Assembly (NCBI GenBank): GCA_905331475.1
Contig: CAJNYU010000987.1
Location: 124,001-188,000 of the forward strand
Origin: Rotaria socialis
Lineage: Eukaryota; Rotifera; Eurotatoria; Philodinida; Philodinidae
Direction of reading: 5' to 3'
Length of the DNA: 64,000 bases
Under the pieces are notes generated by a model. It did no database searches and was not told the origin of the DNA. It saw nothing but the letters and a program-made list of their open reading frames with translations. A program made the translations under genes and the position numbers. Positions 61,735 to 64,000 of the stretch are shown here, one piece after another (the stretch's first letter is position 1; every line of letters begins with the position of its first letter).

Positions 61735-64000
61735 TATCTGAAACAAAATTCAAAGATAACATATCGATAGAGAACAATCTCAATGTTGAAAAAAAAACTG
61801 CAAGTGTCATATCGATAACGACAGATGATTACTAACATTTTTGATGATTAAAAATGTATACATACACATAACAGTCGTAAAAACGATTCATCCAATCGTA
61901 AAAATATAAGTACAGACATAGTTTCGATTTTTATTTTCTTTTAATTTCATCGCTCGATTGATGATCAGTTGAACAGAATTTGTAAACGACATGACGAGTC
62001 CGTATACTGTTTCGCATGATCAAACTATATATATATATATATTACATTACATATTGCATATCAAGATGATATAAACATACTCTCTCTCCGTTTATAGATA
62101 TGAGTAGTTTAATTGAATTAGCGCCTATTGAACATAATATGTGTTGTGTCATATCACCACCTGTTAGTCCGATATACAAATCCGGTATACAAAATAACAA
62201 AAATATTTTTATATGCTCGTGCGTATAAACTATCATCGACCACGATAGAGATCACAATCGAATAATAATGTGTATTGAATGACGATGAAATATGATGAAC
62301 AATGAATGATAAAAGCACAGCGAAGAGGAGGTGGAGGCGACAAAAGTGAACACATTGAGGGTGAACATAAATCAAACACGCGATATACAGGTGTCCCGAT
62401 AAAAATTAATCATTCGAATAGTGTATAGACAGCTACAATTTTCGAATTATGAAATGATAGATAAACATCAGTTTATGTCTCGCGTTTTTAGACTTCACAT
62501 TATAGATACTATGTTTCTACCTGAATGCTTCGATCGTTACTTTGATTTCTTTCAAATTTAATTCATTCCAGTTCAACAATTTGCTTAACACAGGAACAGA
62601 ATTTAGTTCAACAGAAAAATTTCACTCGAGTTAATATATGTACGATCTGCTGTATGCATGACGATAAAATTTGTAAAAATAACAAATGTTAATCATTGGC
62701 CAACCGGGAATCAATTCGCTTTTGTTTTGTTCTAAGAATTGAACGGTGACTATTTTTTTATACCTTGAACTTACTTAACGAACGGCTTATAAAATGTTAT
62801 CAAAATTTTCAAAGAGAGAAAAGAAAAAGAAAGCTACGACATCGGATGTTCTCCCAAGCACATAATATGTATAATGATGATCAAAGGAGAGGAAAAAGCG
62901 TAAATTACTTTTCTTTTCCTCTTCTTTCTATCTGTCTTCCCCCTATCTCTCTGTTGTCTTTTATTCATATATAATAATGATGCTTATGTATGATAGATGA
63001 TTCACAATGTAAAATCCCGGAGGAAACGTTGAGGTGAAGATTATTAGTTCACCACCTTTCCTGACTGCGGGTATTCTTTACTAGTTATAGACACGTATTA
63101 ATGATTACAAAATTCATGAAGAAGAGTTGTTTATGATTAAAAAAATGAGAGAAAGAAAAAGTGAGTGCCCCAGGCGGCCAACAGCTCGCTTGATTAAAGT
63201 AAAGATTGAAAATATTCTCTAAAATGCACATAGGTCATATTTCCGGTCCAGCTATCTTATTTTCATTTGTTGTAGTCGGATTGCTTTCAATTTTATTCTA
63301 CTATATTGAGAATGTGGTTGCACTACATAGCTAACTTGATCAGTAAAGGTTAAAATAACAGAAATAATCTAAAAAAAAAATCATTTTCAATGACTCAATT
63401 TTTCGTGATGCTTCGAGTGTTCAATGCTATGGTACAAATAATGCCTATGGGCAATATTATGTTGTCAAATGGCGTAAGAGAAATTGAATTACATAGGTAA
63501 CATTTTCTCATAACTATTCGATTGTTGCTTAAGAAAGATAGTATTAAAAAGTAGTACAGCATTTGTTAGAAAAATATTCCAAGTTATTGAAATATTTTGA
63601 TTCTATGAAGTGAATACAAATGACTCGAGATCAATAATTAACTTTGCTTTAATTAGTTTCATGTTAGAAATTTTAAAGAAAATCTTGTTATTCGAAACAT
63701 ATATGGATCAACAAGACATTGTGTTGATCTGGCTCCAAACAATATTTGATAAGTAGCTGTATTTTTTCATGTCTTTGATTATAACACTTGTTAAATTGTA
63801 TGATTCCTAGATATTGAGTATCAGTCAATTAAATAAACTATAAAAAGATCAACACAAGATAGATATTATGAAAACCAAAACCTTTTTATATTACAATATA
63901 GTAAATAAAAGGATAGCCTTTTTTTCTTCTTGATATATATGGTAAATATACTCCTAACTGTTGTCCAATAGATGGAAAATACTATTGATAACTCTATAAC
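61735..64000. other. Right-end stretch without a confident gene
   Basis: A TA run lies at about 62025-62041. At 63223-63324 an open frame after a CATAG site reads SGPAILFSFVVVGLL, which resembles a membrane helix of SLC7-type amino-acid transporters and may be a remnant exon. The rest is AT-rich. Confidence 0.4.

Noticed and set aside
62042-62375. Minus-strand frames near the TA run
   Set aside because: No domain, no splice context, composition like the surrounding non-coding DNA.
1-64000. CRISPR array, prophage, integron or bacterial operon
   Set aside because: No regularly spaced identical repeats of that type, and gene structure is eukaryotic throughout, with GT..AG introns.

Overview
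The window reads as nuclear DNA of a small invertebrate, most likely a bdelloid rotifer. It is AT-rich and densely packed with genes. Genes carry many short GT..AG introns, often 50-70 bp. Animal-specific families are present: a discoidin-domain receptor kinase, a Cys-loop channel, HPS1, UNC93, CNBP and a CCDC162-like protein. There is also an intronless oxidoreductase of possibly foreign origin and short TGTGGG-type motifs; TGTGGG is, as I recall it, the bdelloid telomere repeat. The organism call is inference. Gene models below come from reading exons and splice sites by eye; reading phase closes across every exon junction of the complete models.

Layout. 1-208 (-): 5' end of a CNBP-like zinc-knuckle gene. 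730-1996 (+): unknown three-exon gene. 3547-11624 (+): seven-exon, 2,237-residue CCDC162/DUF4549-like coiled-coil gene. 13280-13970: foldback element carrying two inverted tRNA-like copies. 14428-17412 (+): secreted-start, three-TM membrane protein. 19135-21383 (+): UNC93-like transporter, nine exons. 21521-24725 (+): HPS1 homologue, fourteen exons. 24726-32842: mostly gene-poor, with an inverted-repeat element, a Ly6-like exon, a small helical ORF (27310-27996) and a broken EF-hand gene (29116-30879, -). 32843-34957 (+): RING-vWA protein. 35472-37107 (-): calcineurin A-like phosphatase. 38203-39189 (-): intronless AKR7-type reductase. 39744-40939 (-): broken alpha/beta hydrolase. 43452-44918 (-): nicotinic-receptor-like channel subunit. 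46500-46910: palindromic element around a 20-bp minisatellite. 46974-47873 (-): ZNRD2/SSSCA1-like. 50048-54880 (+): gene with four tandem tyrosine-kinase-like domains. 56381-57575 (+): one-TM protein with a cytosolic domain. 58224-61734 (-): discoidin-domain receptor (DDR) with a degenerate kinase domain. 61735-64000: no confident gene.

Functional themes. The most unusual part is 50-62 kb. Two tyrosine-kinase-type genes there have lost catalytic residues: a soluble array of four kinase-like domains made by exon duplication, and a collagen-receptor-like DDR whose DFG motif is altered. A single-pass membrane protein with an unassigned cytosolic domain lies between them. A signalling role for these as scaffolds or decoys is inference. 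Elsewhere the genes look like unrelated housekeeping and signalling functions. Two clear pseudogenes and several foldback elements suggest ongoing gene loss and mobile DNA activity.
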